From positions 1 through 64,000 of the forward strand of contig JAEYNQ010000267.1 of NCBI GenBank assembly GCA_023412455.1: a DNA stretch of 64,000 nucleotides, read 5' to 3'. Made by a program: the position numbers and the translations under genes. Source of the stretch: Bacillota bacterium (GTDB lineage: Bacteria > Bacillota > Clostridia > Lachnospirales > Cellulosilyticaceae). Position 1 is the first letter of the stretch, and each line of letters starts with the position of its first letter. The notes under the pieces are model-generated. The model saw only the letters and a program-made list of their open reading frames with translations. It was not told where the DNA came from and made no database searches. This document shows, in pieces, positions 45,305 to 54,644 of the stretch.

Positions 45305-45333
45305 TTGACATACATAATATAATAAAATAGTAT
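45305..45333 (+). promoter_or_regulatory. Promoter of the corA leader
   Basis: TTGACA (45305-45310), 17-nt spacer, TAGTAT (45328-45333); transcription would start near 45340 and give a leader of about 200 nt before the CorA start. Confidence 0.6.
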
Positions 45334-45401
45334 TAGTAAAGATAGATAAGGCTAATAAAAGCAGAAGTAATATACCATACTAAAAAGGAGTGTGACTATT
45401 G

Positions 45402-45482
45402 ATGGACGTCGGACCGAGTTATAGGCGTGGCGAAATGAAATTAAATAAAATAATCAACACTCTAATTTATTGCTTTTGGTAG
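45402..45482 (+). CDS. Putative leader peptide upstream of corA
   Basis: A 26-codon ORF starting MDVGPSYRRGE and ending LIYCFW. AAGGAG (45385-45390) is 8 nt from an in-frame TTG (45399) and 11 nt from the ATG (45402), so translation is likely. It ends 60 nt before the CorA start and 15 nt before a hairpin that covers the CorA ribosome binding site. GATGG at its start (45401-45405) is complementary to CCATC in the hairpin's left arm (45498-45502), so ribosome position could shift the fold. Regulation by translation of this ORF is inferred. Confidence 0.5.
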   Translation: MDVGPSYRRGEMKLNKIINTLIYCFW

Positions 45483-45497
45483 CTTTATTTTATATGC

Positions 45498-45534
45498 CAT
45501 CCTTTGTGGTAAATTAGTGTGTGGGCAAAGGATG
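45498..45534 (+). promoter_or_regulatory. Hairpin covering the corA ribosome binding site
   Basis: CATCCTTTG (45498-45506) is perfectly complementary to CAAAGGATG (45526-45534), with a 19-nt loop. The right arm contains the AAAGGA ribosome binding site for the GTG start at 45542. When folded, the site is hidden. Confidence 0.6.
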
Positions 45535-45541
45535 TGTAAAA

Positions 45542-46474
45542 GTGAAAAATATTTATAAGACATTTGAGACAGGATTTAGACAAATAGATGATTTTGAAGA
45601 GGGAGCTTGGATTAATCTTATTAATCCTACACCACAAGAAATCAATGAAGTATCTTCTGAATTTAACATAGAAGTTAATCACATTTTATCCGCATTAGAT
45701 GAAGAAGAACGTGCACGTATTGAAGTAGATGATAACTGTACGGTCATCATTGTGGATGTACCTATAAAAGAGACCGAAGAAGGGGCAGGGGAATATGCTA
45801 CTATTCCTATGAGTATTATTGTAGGCGATAAATTTATTATTACAGCCTGCCTTAAAAATGTACAAATTCTAGATGACTTTAGTTGTGGCAAGATCAAGGG
45901 CTTTTTTACTTATAAAAAGACGCGCTTTATTTTGCAATTACTGTATAAAAATGCTTCTTGTTACCTTCAATATCTACGTTACATTGATCGTATGAGTCAT
46001 AAGATTGAGCAAGAGCTCCATAAATCTATGAAAAATAAGGAACTTATTCAACTCCTTGATCTAGAGAAGAGTTTGGTGTATTTCACAACCTCCCTTCGTT
46101 CTAATGAAATCGTATTAGAAAAAATGATGCGTATGGAGGCTATTAAACAATATCCAGAAGATGAAGATTTATTAGAGGATGTTATTATCGAAAATAAACA
46201 GGCCATTGAAATGGCTAATATTTATAGCAATATTTTAAGTGGAACAATGGATGCCTTTGCTTCTGTCATCTCCAACAACTTAAATATTGTAATGAAGACA
46301 TTAACCTCTATTACGATTGTCATATCTATCCCCACAATGATGGCGAGTTTCTGGGGGATGAACGTTGATGTACCCCTTAGAAATAATCCCTTTGCTTTTA
46401 TGTATATCATTGGGATTTCTGTTATAGTAACCTTTATCCTAACTGTTTTTATGATGAGGAAAAAATTATTCTAG
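45542..46474 (+). CDS. corA: CorA-family divalent cation transporter
   Basis: A 310-aa protein. A cytoplasmic alpha/beta N-terminal domain and long stalk helix (about 1-245) precede two C-terminal transmembrane helices. The GMN signature is at G272-M273-N274 (FWGMNVDVP). It forms a pentameric Mg2+ (or Co2+/Ni2+) channel. I choose GTG 45542, 7 nt after AAAGGATG, over GTG 45521, which precedes that site. The leader carries a short ORF and an RBS hairpin, so expression is probably controlled at translation, perhaps by Mg2+ or by translation stress. A long terminator follows. Confidence 0.88.
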   Translation: MKNIYKTFETGFRQIDDFEEGAWINLINPTPQEINEVSSEFNIEVNHILSALDEEERARIEVDDNCTVIIVDVPIKETEEGAGEYATIPMSIIVGDKFIITACLKNVQILDDFSCGKIKGFFTYKKTRFILQLLYKNASCYLQYLRYIDRMSHKIEQELHKSMKNKELIQLLDLEKSLVYFTTSLRSNEIVLEKMMRMEAIKQYPEDEDLLEDVIIENKQAIEMANIYSNILSGTMDAFASVISNNLNIVMKTLTSITIVISIPTMMASFWGMNVDVPLRNNPFAFMYIIGISVIVTFILTVFMMRKKLF

Positions 46475-46498
46475 GGGTTAGTTAGAAATGAAAACAAT

Positions 46499-46567
46499 AA
46501 AGCTGGCTAAAAGGTAGCTCCTTGTACTTCAAATGAAGTATAAGGAGCTACTTTTTAGCCAGCTTTT
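46499..46567. terminator. Very long terminator hairpin after corA
   Basis: A near-perfect stem of about 30 bp, 46499-46530 with 46535-46564 (core AGCTGGCTAAAA and GGTAGCTCCTT), loop AAAT, T tract at the end. Confidence 0.85.
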
Positions 46568-46841
46568 AATAGTCTTTGCTAAAAAAGCAAAAAGTACTTT
46601 AAGTAAAATCTGACAAGAAATAACAAGTTAAAAATAAATTATAAGATAAAATATTAATATTTATACAAAAATAATTTAAAAAGTATTATAATATAAAATA
46701 TTCGGATAAATTAAGAAGGGGGGATATCATTCTTTTCTGGACATACGGTGCAGGTTACTTACATGGCATTATTGAAATTAAATAGTAATCAAGATTTAAA
46801 TAGGTGCAATCAATAATATAAACAATGTGAGGTGTTAATCA
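46568..46841. other. Leader region of the chemoreceptor-like gene
   Basis: 274 bases. TATAAT at about 46685 is a possible promoter -10. An AAGGGGGG run (about 46718) precedes a short open frame (FWTYGAGYLHGIIEIK, ending TAG near 46787) without a normal start codon, possibly a remnant. I looked for a c-di-GMP riboswitch and found no convincing match. Confidence 0.35.
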
Positions 46842-48368
46842 ATGGATCAACAATTTAATACTTTGGAATTCTACAAAAAAAGAGTGGGGAAGAGTATTTT
46901 CTTTATAAGTTTTACTGGGATCATAGGCGGAATTGTGGCGGCAGTGATGTCACTACTGATAGGTGCCTATCAGTCAACACCAAGAATTATGTTTGTTCTA
47001 TTTATAGGGTTAGCTATTTCTGAAATGATCTATTTTATAGTTATGTATAAGAAATACCTGGCAACAGAAGAGTTGATATTACAAAACTATAGTTTATTAA
47101 AGTGGTCAACCTGTATTATATGTATCTTTAATTATGCATGGGTAGTAAACTTAATGCCAAATCAAATATTATGGGCGACATTTATGTTTTTTTTATTAGT
47201 CCTTGGTATTTTTCAAGATTTCAAGCTGACCAGCCTTTGCTCCATTATTTATGGGATGATAGCCATTGTTTTCTTAGCAACACATTCCATAGAGTCATTG
47301 CAGCAAATACCAGTTGTTGATGAGGTAGTAGCAAGAGTGGAAGTATTGGTACTAGGAATAGGAGGTATTTTAGTTGCAGGATACTTCGCAGGTCATATTT
47401 TGTCTAATGTTGGACAAGAAATGATGAATAAAAATACAGAGAAGCTAGTAAGTGTCATTGGTAAGGTTAGTGAATTAATGGATAAGCTAAATGCAGCTAC
47501 CAAAACATTATTAAGCATTGCTCAGGAAGAAAACGCTTCTATGGAAGAAATTACTAGTGTTAGCGCCCAGATTGTGGACGATAATGCTACTGTTATTGAT
47601 AAATCAGGAGATAGTCATGACAAGTTGGTAGTATTAAGAAGAGAAGTTGGAAATATTACTAATAAAGTGCAGGAAACCAAGAAAATTTGTGGACAACTGG
47701 TGCAGATATCAGCAACCAATGAACAGGCCCTTAATAATGTGCTTAATATCAGTAGTGATATTGAGCAGTCAATCAGTAATACATTAACAGTGACAGCAAG
47801 ACTTCAGAATAAGGTAGATGAGATTGATAACTTACTCAAACTCATTGAGAATATTTCACAAGAGACCAATCTGTTAGCATTAAATGCATCTATTGAAGCG
47901 GCTCGGGCTGGTGAAGAGGGACGAGGCTTTGCAGTGGTAGCTGAGCAGGTAAAGAAGCTGTCTGAAAATACCTCTATGTCATTAAAAGATGTAAAAGAAG
48001 TTATTGAAATATTTAAAAAGGATACCTACCAGGTTGAAATGCTAATGGAAGATAATGTGCGACAGATTAAAGAGCAAAACAAAGTGACGTATGACACAGT
48101 CAATGCCATAAAGGAAATGATGAAGTCATTGGATGAATCTGCAGTACAAGTGGGACATGTGGAGCAGCTTACTAATCAGCAGAATACATACACTGAAGAA
48201 ATCGTAGTATTTAATGAACAGGTACAGACATGCATTAAAGAGCAGGTTGGTAGAATGGAAAATATTTCAACATTAATTGAGGATAATAGAAGAGCTATTG
48301 AGCAAATTGTATTACAAGTAGATGATTTGGATGAAATAGTGGCGGAGATACACACTATTTTAAAGTAA
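46842..48368 (+). CDS. Methyl-accepting chemotaxis-like protein with six-helix membrane sensor
   Basis: A 508-aa protein. Six transmembrane helices (about 17-41, 48-69, 84-104, 108-126, 128-148, 169-188) replace the usual two helices plus periplasmic domain. There is no HAMP. A long coiled coil follows, with the conserved receptor tip [45 protein letters not shown] at about 335-380, which contacts CheA/CheW. It may sense a membrane property or an intramembrane ligand. No che genes are nearby. GTGAGGTG precedes the ATG; a terminator follows. Confidence 0.85.
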   Translation: MDQQFNTLEFYKKRVGKSIFFISFTGIIGGIVAAVMSLLIGAYQSTPRIMFVLFIGLAISEMIYFIVMYKKYLATEELILQNYSLLKWSTCIICIFNYAWVVNLMPNQILWATFMFFLLVLGIFQDFKLTSLCSIIYGMIAIVFLATHSIESLQQIPVVDEVVARVEVLVLGIGGILVAGYFAGHILSNVGQEMMNKNTEKLVSVIGKVSELMDKLNAATKTLLSIAQEENASMEEITSVSAQIVDDNATVIDKSGDSHDKLVVLRREVGNITNKVQETKKICGQLVQISATNEQALNNVLNISSDIEQSISNTLTVTARLQNKVDEIDNLLKLIENISQETNLLALNASIEAARAGEEGRGFAVVAEQVKKLSENTSMSLKDVKEVIEIFKKDTYQVEMLMEDNVRQIKEQNKVTYDTVNAIKEMMKSLDESAVQVGHVEQLTNQQNTYTEEIVVFNEQVQTCIKEQVGRMENISTLIEDNRRAIEQIVLQVDDLDEIVAEIHTILK

Positions 48369-48380
48369 GATAGAAACTAA

Positions 48381-48426
48381 AAAGCGATTCAGCACTGTTT
48401 CAATTAGGTGATGAATCGCTTTTTTA
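48381..48426 (+). terminator. Terminator after the chemoreceptor-like gene
   Basis: AAAGCGATTCA (48381-48391) pairs with TGAATCGCTTT (48412-48422), then Ts. Confidence 0.75.
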
Positions 48427-48458
48427 TAGGCTTAATTTCTTACCTTGTTTTAATAAGT

Positions 48459-51400
48459 TTAAGCTTTTTTAACAGTTAAAGTAACAGCTTCCCCATTGAT
48501 GTTCCAGTCTTTTGTGAACCCACCTTCAAGGGTGCCTGCTCCTACACGATGTGCAAGTACTTCAGAGGCAATATAATCTGCATGTTTAGCCATGATTGTT
48601 GCCACTCTATCATTGTCTGTGTAAGCCACTTCAATATGATCTTGAACTTCAAAGTTAGCTTCTTTTCTCATGGTTTGAATTTTAGAGATGATTTCACGTA
48701 CGAAACCTTCTTCAAGAAGTTCTTCTGTAAGGTTGGTATCAATAACAACGGTATACCCATTGTCCGTAGCAGCTACATAGCCTTCTTTTTGAGCTGTACT
48801 AATAAGCAAGTCTTCTTTAGTAAGCTCAATAGTTTGGTCTTCAATGGTTAATTTAAGAACGCCCTTAGCATTAAGTTCAGCCATAGCAGCTGTTCCGTCT
48901 AATTCAGTTAAAGCCGTTCGGATGGCATTAAGCATTTTACCATATTTGGGTCCTAATGTACGCATTTGTGGTTTGAAGCTATAAGAAATAAAATCAGCAG
49001 CTTCAGTAGTAAATTCTACATGCTTAACATTTAATTCTTCTGCAACAATAGAGATGAATTCTTCTGGCAAGATTTCTGTTGCCCCCACATACATTGTTCC
49101 AATAGGTTGACGGTTTTTGATATTGCTCTCATTACGACAGCTACGTCCCAAAACGACAATATCAAGGACTTCGTTCATATGCTTTTCAAGGTTTTTGTCA
49201 ATCATACCTTGGTCAAAGGCTGGGAAATCACATAAGTGAACACTAAGTGGTGCAGTCTCATCTACAGACCTAACAAGGTTTTGGTAAATTTGCTCTGCCA
49301 TAAATGGGATGAATGGTGCAGCGATTTTAGCAAGTGTAACAAGTACTGTGTGAAGCGTCTTGTAAGCATTAACCTTATCTTGTGGCATATCACTTTGCCA
49401 GAAGCGTTCACGAGAACGACGAACGTACCAATTAGATACATCATCAATGAAGTCTTGCATCTCACGAGCGGCTTCAAAGATACGGTAGTTTTCAAGATGT
49501 TCATCTACATTTTGAACCACTGTATGAAGTCTTGAAAGAATCCATTTATCCATCCTATTTAAGGTATCATATTTGAGCTCATATTGAGTAGGATCAAAGT
49601 TATCAATATTGGCATAAAGGACGTAGAAAGCATAAGTGTTCCAGAAGGTCCCCATAAATTTGCGTTGGGACTCACTGACATTTTCACCTGCAAATCGACT
49701 TGGAAGCCATGGAGCAGAAGCGGAGTAGAAGTACCAACGAACAGCATCAGCACCTTGTACATCTAGAACAGACCAAGGATCCACTACGTTACCTTTGTGC
49801 TTACTCATTTTAACCCCGTCTTTGTCTCCTACATGTCCAAGCACGATGACATTTTTGTAAGGTGATTGATCAAAGATGAGGGTAGAGATGGCCATTAAGG
49901 TGTAGAACCATCCTCGGGTTTGGTCAACAGCTTCTGAGATGAAGTCAGCTGGGAAGTTTTCTTCGAAGACTTCTTTGTTTTCAAAAGGATAGTGAAGTTG
50001 TGCAAATGGCATAGAACCACTATCATACCAACAGTCAATAACATCAGATACCCTTGTCATTGTGCCACCACATTCTGGGCAGTTAAGGTGAACATTATCA
50101 ATGTATGGTTTGTGAAGCTCGATAGCATCTGGACAATCAGAACTCATAGCTTTAAGTTCTTGGATGCTTCCAATCATGTGTTTGTGACCGCATTTACATT
50201 CCCAAATAGGAAGAGGTGTTCCCCAGTATCTTGAACGAGAAAGTCCCCAGTCAATAACACCTTCAAGGAAGTTACCAAAACGTCCTTCACCAATAGATGG
50301 AGGCATCCAGTTAACAGTATTATTATTTTTAACCAGGTTATCCCGAACTTTAGTCATTTCGATGAACCAAGTATCCCGTGCATAGTAGATAAGAGGCGTA
50401 TCACATCGCCAACAATGGGGGTAACTATGGGTGTGGGGAATGGTTTTAAAGAGAGTGCCTTGCTCCCTTAAATACTTAAGAATATCTTTGTCCGCTTCCT
50501 TTACAAAGACATCTGTTAAGTGAGGGAATACAGCTGTAAATTCTTCTGTAAAGTGGCCTTGTTCATTAACCAGTTGAAGGAATGGCAGGTTGTTGCTACG
50601 ACCAACTCGGGCATCATCTTCACCAAAGGCAGGCGCAATATGAACAATACCTGTACCATCAGTCAGTGTAACGTAATCATCAGCTACTACAAAGAAAGCC
50701 TTTTTATCCAGCTTGCCACAAGTGAAGAGTGGGGCATATTCTAAGCCACAAAGTTCTTTGCCTGGAAACTTAGCGCGTATTTCGACGCCTTCTGTACCTA
50801 GCACACTTTCAACGAGAGACTCGGCTAAGATATAGGTAGCTCCTTCAAAGGTAGCTTTGACATAGGTGTGATTTGGATTCACACAAAGTGCCACGTTAGA
50901 TGGAAGTGTCCAAGGAGTGGTTGTCCAAGCTAAGAGATAGGTATTTTCTTCACCCATTACTTTGAAGCGACAAGTAGCTGTTTGATCTTTGATATCTTTA
51001 TAGCCTTGTGCTACTTCGTGGGAAGAAAGAGAGGTTCCACAACGTGGGCAGTAAGGCACGATTTTATGACCTTTATAAATGAGATCCTTATTCCAGATTT
51101 CTTTAAGAGACCACCATACGGATTCGATGTAATTATTATCATAAGTTACATAAGGGTTTTCCATATCTACCCAGTAACCTACGCGATCAGACATCTTTTC
51201 CCATTCGTTCTGGTATTTCCAAACACTTTCTTTACATTTTTCAATGAAAGGTTCAATGCCATAATCTTCGATTTGTGGCTTGCCACTGATGCCAAGAAGC
51301 TTCTCTACTTCTAGTTCTACGGGAAGGCCATGGGTATCCCAACCAGCCTTACGAAGTACTTTATAACCTTTCATAGCTTTGTAACGGGGCATAATATCTT

Positions 51401-51593
51401 TTACAGTACGTGTTAAGATATGGCCAATATGAGGTTTGCCATTAGCTGTTGGGGGGCCATCGTAAAAGGTAAATACAGGTCCACCCTCTCTTGATTTAAT
51501 TGATTCTTCAAATACATTGTTTTGCTTCCAAAACTCTAAGACTTCAAGTTCTCTGTCTACAAAGTTAAGGGCAGCGTCGACTTTTTTGTACAT
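48459..51593 (-). CDS. ileS: Isoleucyl-tRNA synthetase (long, type 2-like)
   Basis: A 1044-aa class I enzyme that charges tRNA-Ile in the cytoplasm. It has the HIGH motif (GKPHIGHILTRT, about 55-66), an editing domain with TTPWTLPSN, DQTRGWFYTLM, and KMSKHKGN for KMSKS. Length near 1045 and absence of a C-terminal zinc finger place it with the eukaryote-like type 2 IleS, a class often less sensitive to mupirocin; this is family knowledge and not tested here. ATG 51593 is preferred over ATG 51599, which directly abuts AGGAGG. Expression is controlled by the T-box upstream. Confidence 0.94.
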   Translation of the reverse strand: MYKKVDAALNFVDRELEVLEFWKQNNVFEESIKSREGGPVFTFYDGPPTANGKPHIGHILTRTVKDIMPRYKAMKGYKVLRKAGWDTHGLPVELEVEKLLGISGKPQIEDYGIEPFIEKCKESVWKYQNEWEKMSDRVGYWVDMENPYVTYDNNYIESVWWSLKEIWNKDLIYKGHKIVPYCPRCGTSLSSHEVAQGYKDIKDQTATCRFKVMGEENTYLLAWTTTPWTLPSNVALCVNPNHTYVKATFEGATYILAESLVESVLGTEGVEIRAKFPGKELCGLEYAPLFTCGKLDKKAFFVVADDYVTLTDGTGIVHIAPAFGEDDARVGRSNNLPFLQLVNEQGHFTEEFTAVFPHLTDVFVKEADKDILKYLREQGTLFKTIPHTHSYPHCWRCDTPLIYYARDTWFIEMTKVRDNLVKNNNTVNWMPPSIGEGRFGNFLEGVIDWGLSRSRYWGTPLPIWECKCGHKHMIGSIQELKAMSSDCPDAIELHKPYIDNVHLNCPECGGTMTRVSDVIDCWYDSGSMPFAQLHYPFENKEVFEENFPADFISEAVDQTRGWFYTLMAISTLIFDQSPYKNVIVLGHVGDKDGVKMSKHKGNVVDPWSVLDVQGADAVRWYFYSASAPWLPSRFAGENVSESQRKFMGTFWNTYAFYVLYANIDNFDPTQYELKYDTLNRMDKWILSRLHTVVQNVDEHLENYRIFEAAREMQDFIDDVSNWYVRRSRERFWQSDMPQDKVNAYKTLHTVLVTLAKIAAPFIPFMAEQIYQNLVRSVDETAPLSVHLCDFPAFDQGMIDKNLEKHMNEVLDIVVLGRSCRNESNIKNRQPIGTMYVGATEILPEEFISIVAEELNVKHVEFTTEAADFISYSFKPQMRTLGPKYGKMLNAIRTALTELDGTAAMAELNAKGVLKLTIEDQTIELTKEDLLISTAQKEGYVAATDNGYTVVIDTNLTEELLEEGFVREIISKIQTMRKEANFEVQDHIEVAYTDNDRVATIMAKHADYIASEVLAHRVGAGTLEGGFTKDWNINGEAVTLTVKKA

Positions 51594-51651
51594 TGTCATC
51601 CTCCTACATAGATTCTATAAATAAACTGGATAGTTTTGGATTTTAGAGCAT

Positions 51652-51912
51652 AAAAAGAGCCCCTTCATCCATTAACAGGACGAAAGAGCGTATTGACGTC
51701 ATCTTCCGCGGTACCACCTGATTTGCCTAATGAGGCCACTCGTTATACCTTTCCTTACGATAACGGTAGGAAACCGTCAGAGCCTACTTAGACAATCTGT
51801 CTCTTTTCAGTCTGCCACTCCAAGGTGATTTTTCCTATTTATTAGCATATGGGCTTCCACCAACCCCACTCGCTTGAACGCATCGTAAATAGTACTAGTC
51901 CTTTTCATTGTG
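51652..51912 (-). promoter_or_regulatory. T-box leader of ileS, Ile (AUC) specifier
   Basis: On the minus strand, stem I (AAAGGACTAGTA, then CTATTTA pairing with TAAATAG) presents the specifier ATC at 51829-51827, the Ile codon. The AGTA motif opposite and the AAGCGAG bulge are present. The T-box bulge core GGTGGTACCGCG is at about 51717-51706, and a terminator (CTTTCGTCC/GGATGAAGG, then T5) ends at about 51652. Uncharged tRNA-Ile would stabilise the antiterminator and switch ileS on. Confidence 0.92.
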
Positions 51913-51941
51913 TTTATAAGCTTATAAAAATTAATAGTAAT

Positions 51942-51970
51942 ATTATAAAGTTAAAATTTGCTTTTGTAAA
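51942..51970 (-). promoter_or_regulatory. Promoter of the ileS T-box transcript
   Basis: Minus strand: TTTACA (51970-51965), 17-nt spacer, TATAAT (51947-51942). Confidence 0.6.
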
Positions 51971-52004
51971 GAAGAAACGTAGAAATGAAAGGTAAACAGA
52001 GAGA

Positions 52005-52946
52005 TTAGTTATTTTTCCTGTTAACTTTGTTGACGACGATAATACCTAGCACGACAAGGAATAAAGCCACTAGATGAATAGGAAGTAGATGTTCGTTAGG
52101 GAGAAGTAGTGCAGTAAGAATAGACCCTGTAATGGGAATAATGAATTTATAGAGAGCCAGTTCACCTACTTTTCTAAACTGTAGAATATAATACCATAAA
52201 CAGAAGGCCACACTTGAAACGAGAGCTAGGTAAACCAAAAGGACGATACTTTTAGGCGTAAAGTGAAGCTTTGTAACATGTCCGCCCATAAGATTTCCGA
52301 TGATAAAAAGAAAAACAGAGCCAATGAACATTTGCCAAGAAGTATACACGATTGAAGGAAGTTCCTTGCCAATGCGTTTAGCGATAAACAGAGCCAAACT
52401 ACTTAAGAGACCAGAACAAAGCATAAAACCTTCCCCAAGTAGACGAAAGCTTAAGAGGCCTTCATTTCCTTTGTCTAGGTTAATAAGAATGAGCCCTAGA
52501 AAGCCTAAAGATAGTCCCGAAAACTTTCTGATAGTAAGCTTGTCATTTTTATAGATGAAATGGGCTAAAATAACAGAAAAGAAAATACCTACTTGTCCTA
52601 AAATAGAAGCTTTTATACCACTGGTATTATTGACGCCAATATTAAAAAAGAAATATTGAAAGGTTGTGCTAAATAGGCCTAATAAGCTAATAAGCCCCCA
52701 TTGCTTTTTAGAGAGTTTAAACAAGGGTGCCCTAGTAATGAGGGCATAAATAAATAAAAAGACAGCAGCCAGCATAAAGCGAAGGCTGATTAAGGTAATA
52801 TTACCACCTAAGTCATTACTTGGGATAGCCATTTCAGCATAAAGAATTTTTAGGACAGGAAAAGGAGTCCCCCATAGAAGGTTACAGAAAATAGCTATAC
52901 AGGTTGTTATAATAATAATTTGTGATTGATTTTTTTCTTTTAGCAT
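52005..52946 (-). CDS. DMT-superfamily (EamA) permease
   Basis: A 313-aa protein with ten transmembrane helices in two EamA repeats (about 10-145 and 160-305); NLLWGTPFPVLKILYAE opens the first, and GFLGLILINL and VPI-type helices follow. Drug/metabolite exporter family; substrate unknown. Divergent from pncB and upstream of the ileS promoter on the same strand. Confidence 0.85.
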   Translation of the reverse strand: MLKEKNQSQIIIITTCIAIFCNLLWGTPFPVLKILYAEMAIPSNDLGGNITLISLRFMLAAVFLFIYALITRAPLFKLSKKQWGLISLLGLFSTTFQYFFFNIGVNNTSGIKASILGQVGIFFSVILAHFIYKNDKLTIRKFSGLSLGFLGLILINLDKGNEGLLSFRLLGEGFMLCSGLLSSLALFIAKRIGKELPSIVYTSWQMFIGSVFLFIIGNLMGGHVTKLHFTPKSIVLLVYLALVSSVAFCLWYYILQFRKVGELALYKFIIPITGSILTALLLPNEHLLPIHLVALFLVVLGIIVVNKVNRKNN

Positions 52947-53180
52947 TTACAAGCCTCATTTCTTAAGGTTAATATATAATTAATATTAAATAAATTCATA
53001 TCATTAAAAAGAAATAACAAAAAATAACAATTATAAAGAAAATATTCACCTGATAATCATGTATATGTTATAATAAAAGCAAATCTACAACTTTACAAGT
53101 CGTAAGGAGGACGCAGTACAAAACAGTATAACTATAATACAGATTGCAACTGACGTCAAAGTGAATAGGAGATAGTTAGA

Positions 53181-54635
53181 ATGAGCAACAGAAATTTAAC
53201 CTTATTAACAGATTTATATCAATTGACAATGATGCAAGGTTATTATGAAAATGATGTGAATAATCATGAGGTAGTGTTTGATCTTTTTTATAGAAATAAC
53301 CCCTCCAACAATGGATATGCCATATGTGCAGGATTAGAACAAGCTATAGAGTATATTGAGAACCTGTACTTTAGTGATGAGGATATTGCTTATTTAAAAA
53401 GTTTAAATATGTTTAATGATAGTTTTTTAGAGTATTTAGCAGACTTTAAGTTTACAGGAGATATTGATGCTATTGAAGAAGGAACGGTGGTCTTTCCGGG
53501 AGAACCTTTATTAAGAGTCAAAGCACCTATATTAGAGGCCCAATTTGTAGAAACAGCACTTCTTACCATTATTAACCACCAAAGTCTAATTGCCACTAAA
53601 GCAGCACGAGTGGTAAAAGCAGCTGAAGGAGATGCGGTCTTAGAGTTCGGGTTACGTCGGGCACAAGGGCCTGATGCAGGTGTATATGGGGCGAGAGCGG
53701 CCATTATAGGTGGTTGTAATGCTACTTCCAATGTCTTATGTGGTAAGCTATTTGATGTTCCCGTGGCCGGAACCCATGCCCATAGTTGGGTGATGAGCTT
53801 TAACGAGGAGATTGAAGCCTTTAGAGCCTATGCTAAGCTTTTCCCTAATAAATGTATTTTATTGGTAGATACCTATGATACACTGGAATCAGGTGTTCCC
53901 AATGCCATTAAAGTGTTTGATGAGATGAAGGCTGCAGGCATACATTCTTCAGCATATGGTATTCGTTTAGATAGTGGAGACCTTGCCTATTTATCTAAAA
54001 AGGCAAGAATTATGCTAGATGAAGCAGGGCACAAAGAAGCCATTATTAGTGCTTCGTGTGACCTAGATGAACTACTTATAGCCGATCTAAAAAGGCAAGG
54101 AGCAAAGATTAGTTTATGGGGAGTAGGAACTAAAATGATTACCTCCTCGGATTGTCCATCTTTTGGAGGAATTTATAAGTTAGCAGCTGAAATAGCAAAG
54201 GACGGCATTATTATTCCTAAGATAAAGATTTCGGATAATCCAGAAAAAGTCACTAACCCAGGTGTGAAAAAGATTATGAGGGTTTATGACAAGGTAACAG
54301 GCAAGATGATTGTAGATATTTTAGCGCTAGAAGGTGAGAACTTTGATCCTACCCAATCTTTAACATTATTAGAGACAAAGGCACGATGGAAAAAGATAAA
54401 GCTAAAAGCCAATACCTTTATTCTAAAAGAACTATTAGTACCTGTTTATAGACAGGGTAAAAGGGTCTATGCTTCCAAAACGGTTAAACAAATTAAGGCT
54501 TATGCACAGAAAGAATTAGATACTTTATGGGATGAGTACAAAAGACTTATCAATCCTCAAATTATGTCAGTTGTATTGTCAGATAGACTTTATGAGTTGC
54601 GTCAAAAGATGTTAGAGGACTATAAAAGAGACTAG
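53181..54635 (+). CDS. pncB: Nicotinate phosphoribosyltransferase
   Basis: A 484-aa enzyme of NAD salvage: nicotinate plus PRPP and ATP to nicotinate mononucleotide. It has NLTLLTDLYQLTMMQGYYEN, the active-site FGLRRAQGPDAG and PVAGTHAHSWVMSF, and IRLDSGDLAYLSKKAR. GGAG (53168-53171) lies 9 nt before the ATG. An unused strong AAGGAGG (53104-53110) lies in its leader. plsC follows after 9 nt, likely co-transcribed. Confidence 0.93.
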   Translation: MSNRNLTLLTDLYQLTMMQGYYENDVNNHEVVFDLFYRNNPSNNGYAICAGLEQAIEYIENLYFSDEDIAYLKSLNMFNDSFLEYLADFKFTGDIDAIEEGTVVFPGEPLLRVKAPILEAQFVETALLTIINHQSLIATKAARVVKAAEGDAVLEFGLRRAQGPDAGVYGARAAIIGGCNATSNVLCGKLFDVPVAGTHAHSWVMSFNEEIEAFRAYAKLFPNKCILLVDTYDTLESGVPNAIKVFDEMKAAGIHSSAYGIRLDSGDLAYLSKKARIMLDEAGHKEAIISASCDLDELLIADLKRQGAKISLWGVGTKMITSSDCPSFGGIYKLAAEIAKDGIIIPKIKISDNPEKVTNPGVKKIMRVYDKVTGKMIVDILALEGENFDPTQSLTLLETKARWKKIKLKANTFILKELLVPVYRQGKRVYASKTVKQIKAYAQKELDTLWDEYKRLINPQIMSVVLSDRLYELRQKMLEDYKRD

Positions 54636-54644
54636 GAGGGAGCT

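Noticed and set aside
45340..45542. M-box, Mn (yybP-ykoY) or NiCo riboswitch upstream of corA
   Set aside because: The conserved cores as I know them are not present; the leader ORF and RBS hairpin explain the region better.
46690..46841. c-di-GMP (GEMM) riboswitch before the chemoreceptor-like gene
   Set aside because: No match to the GEMM core and no clear two-stem architecture.
53100..53180. Riboswitch before pncB
   Set aside because: An unused AAGGAGG and a weak GACG/CGTC pairing are present, but nothing matching a known NAD-related or other riboswitch.
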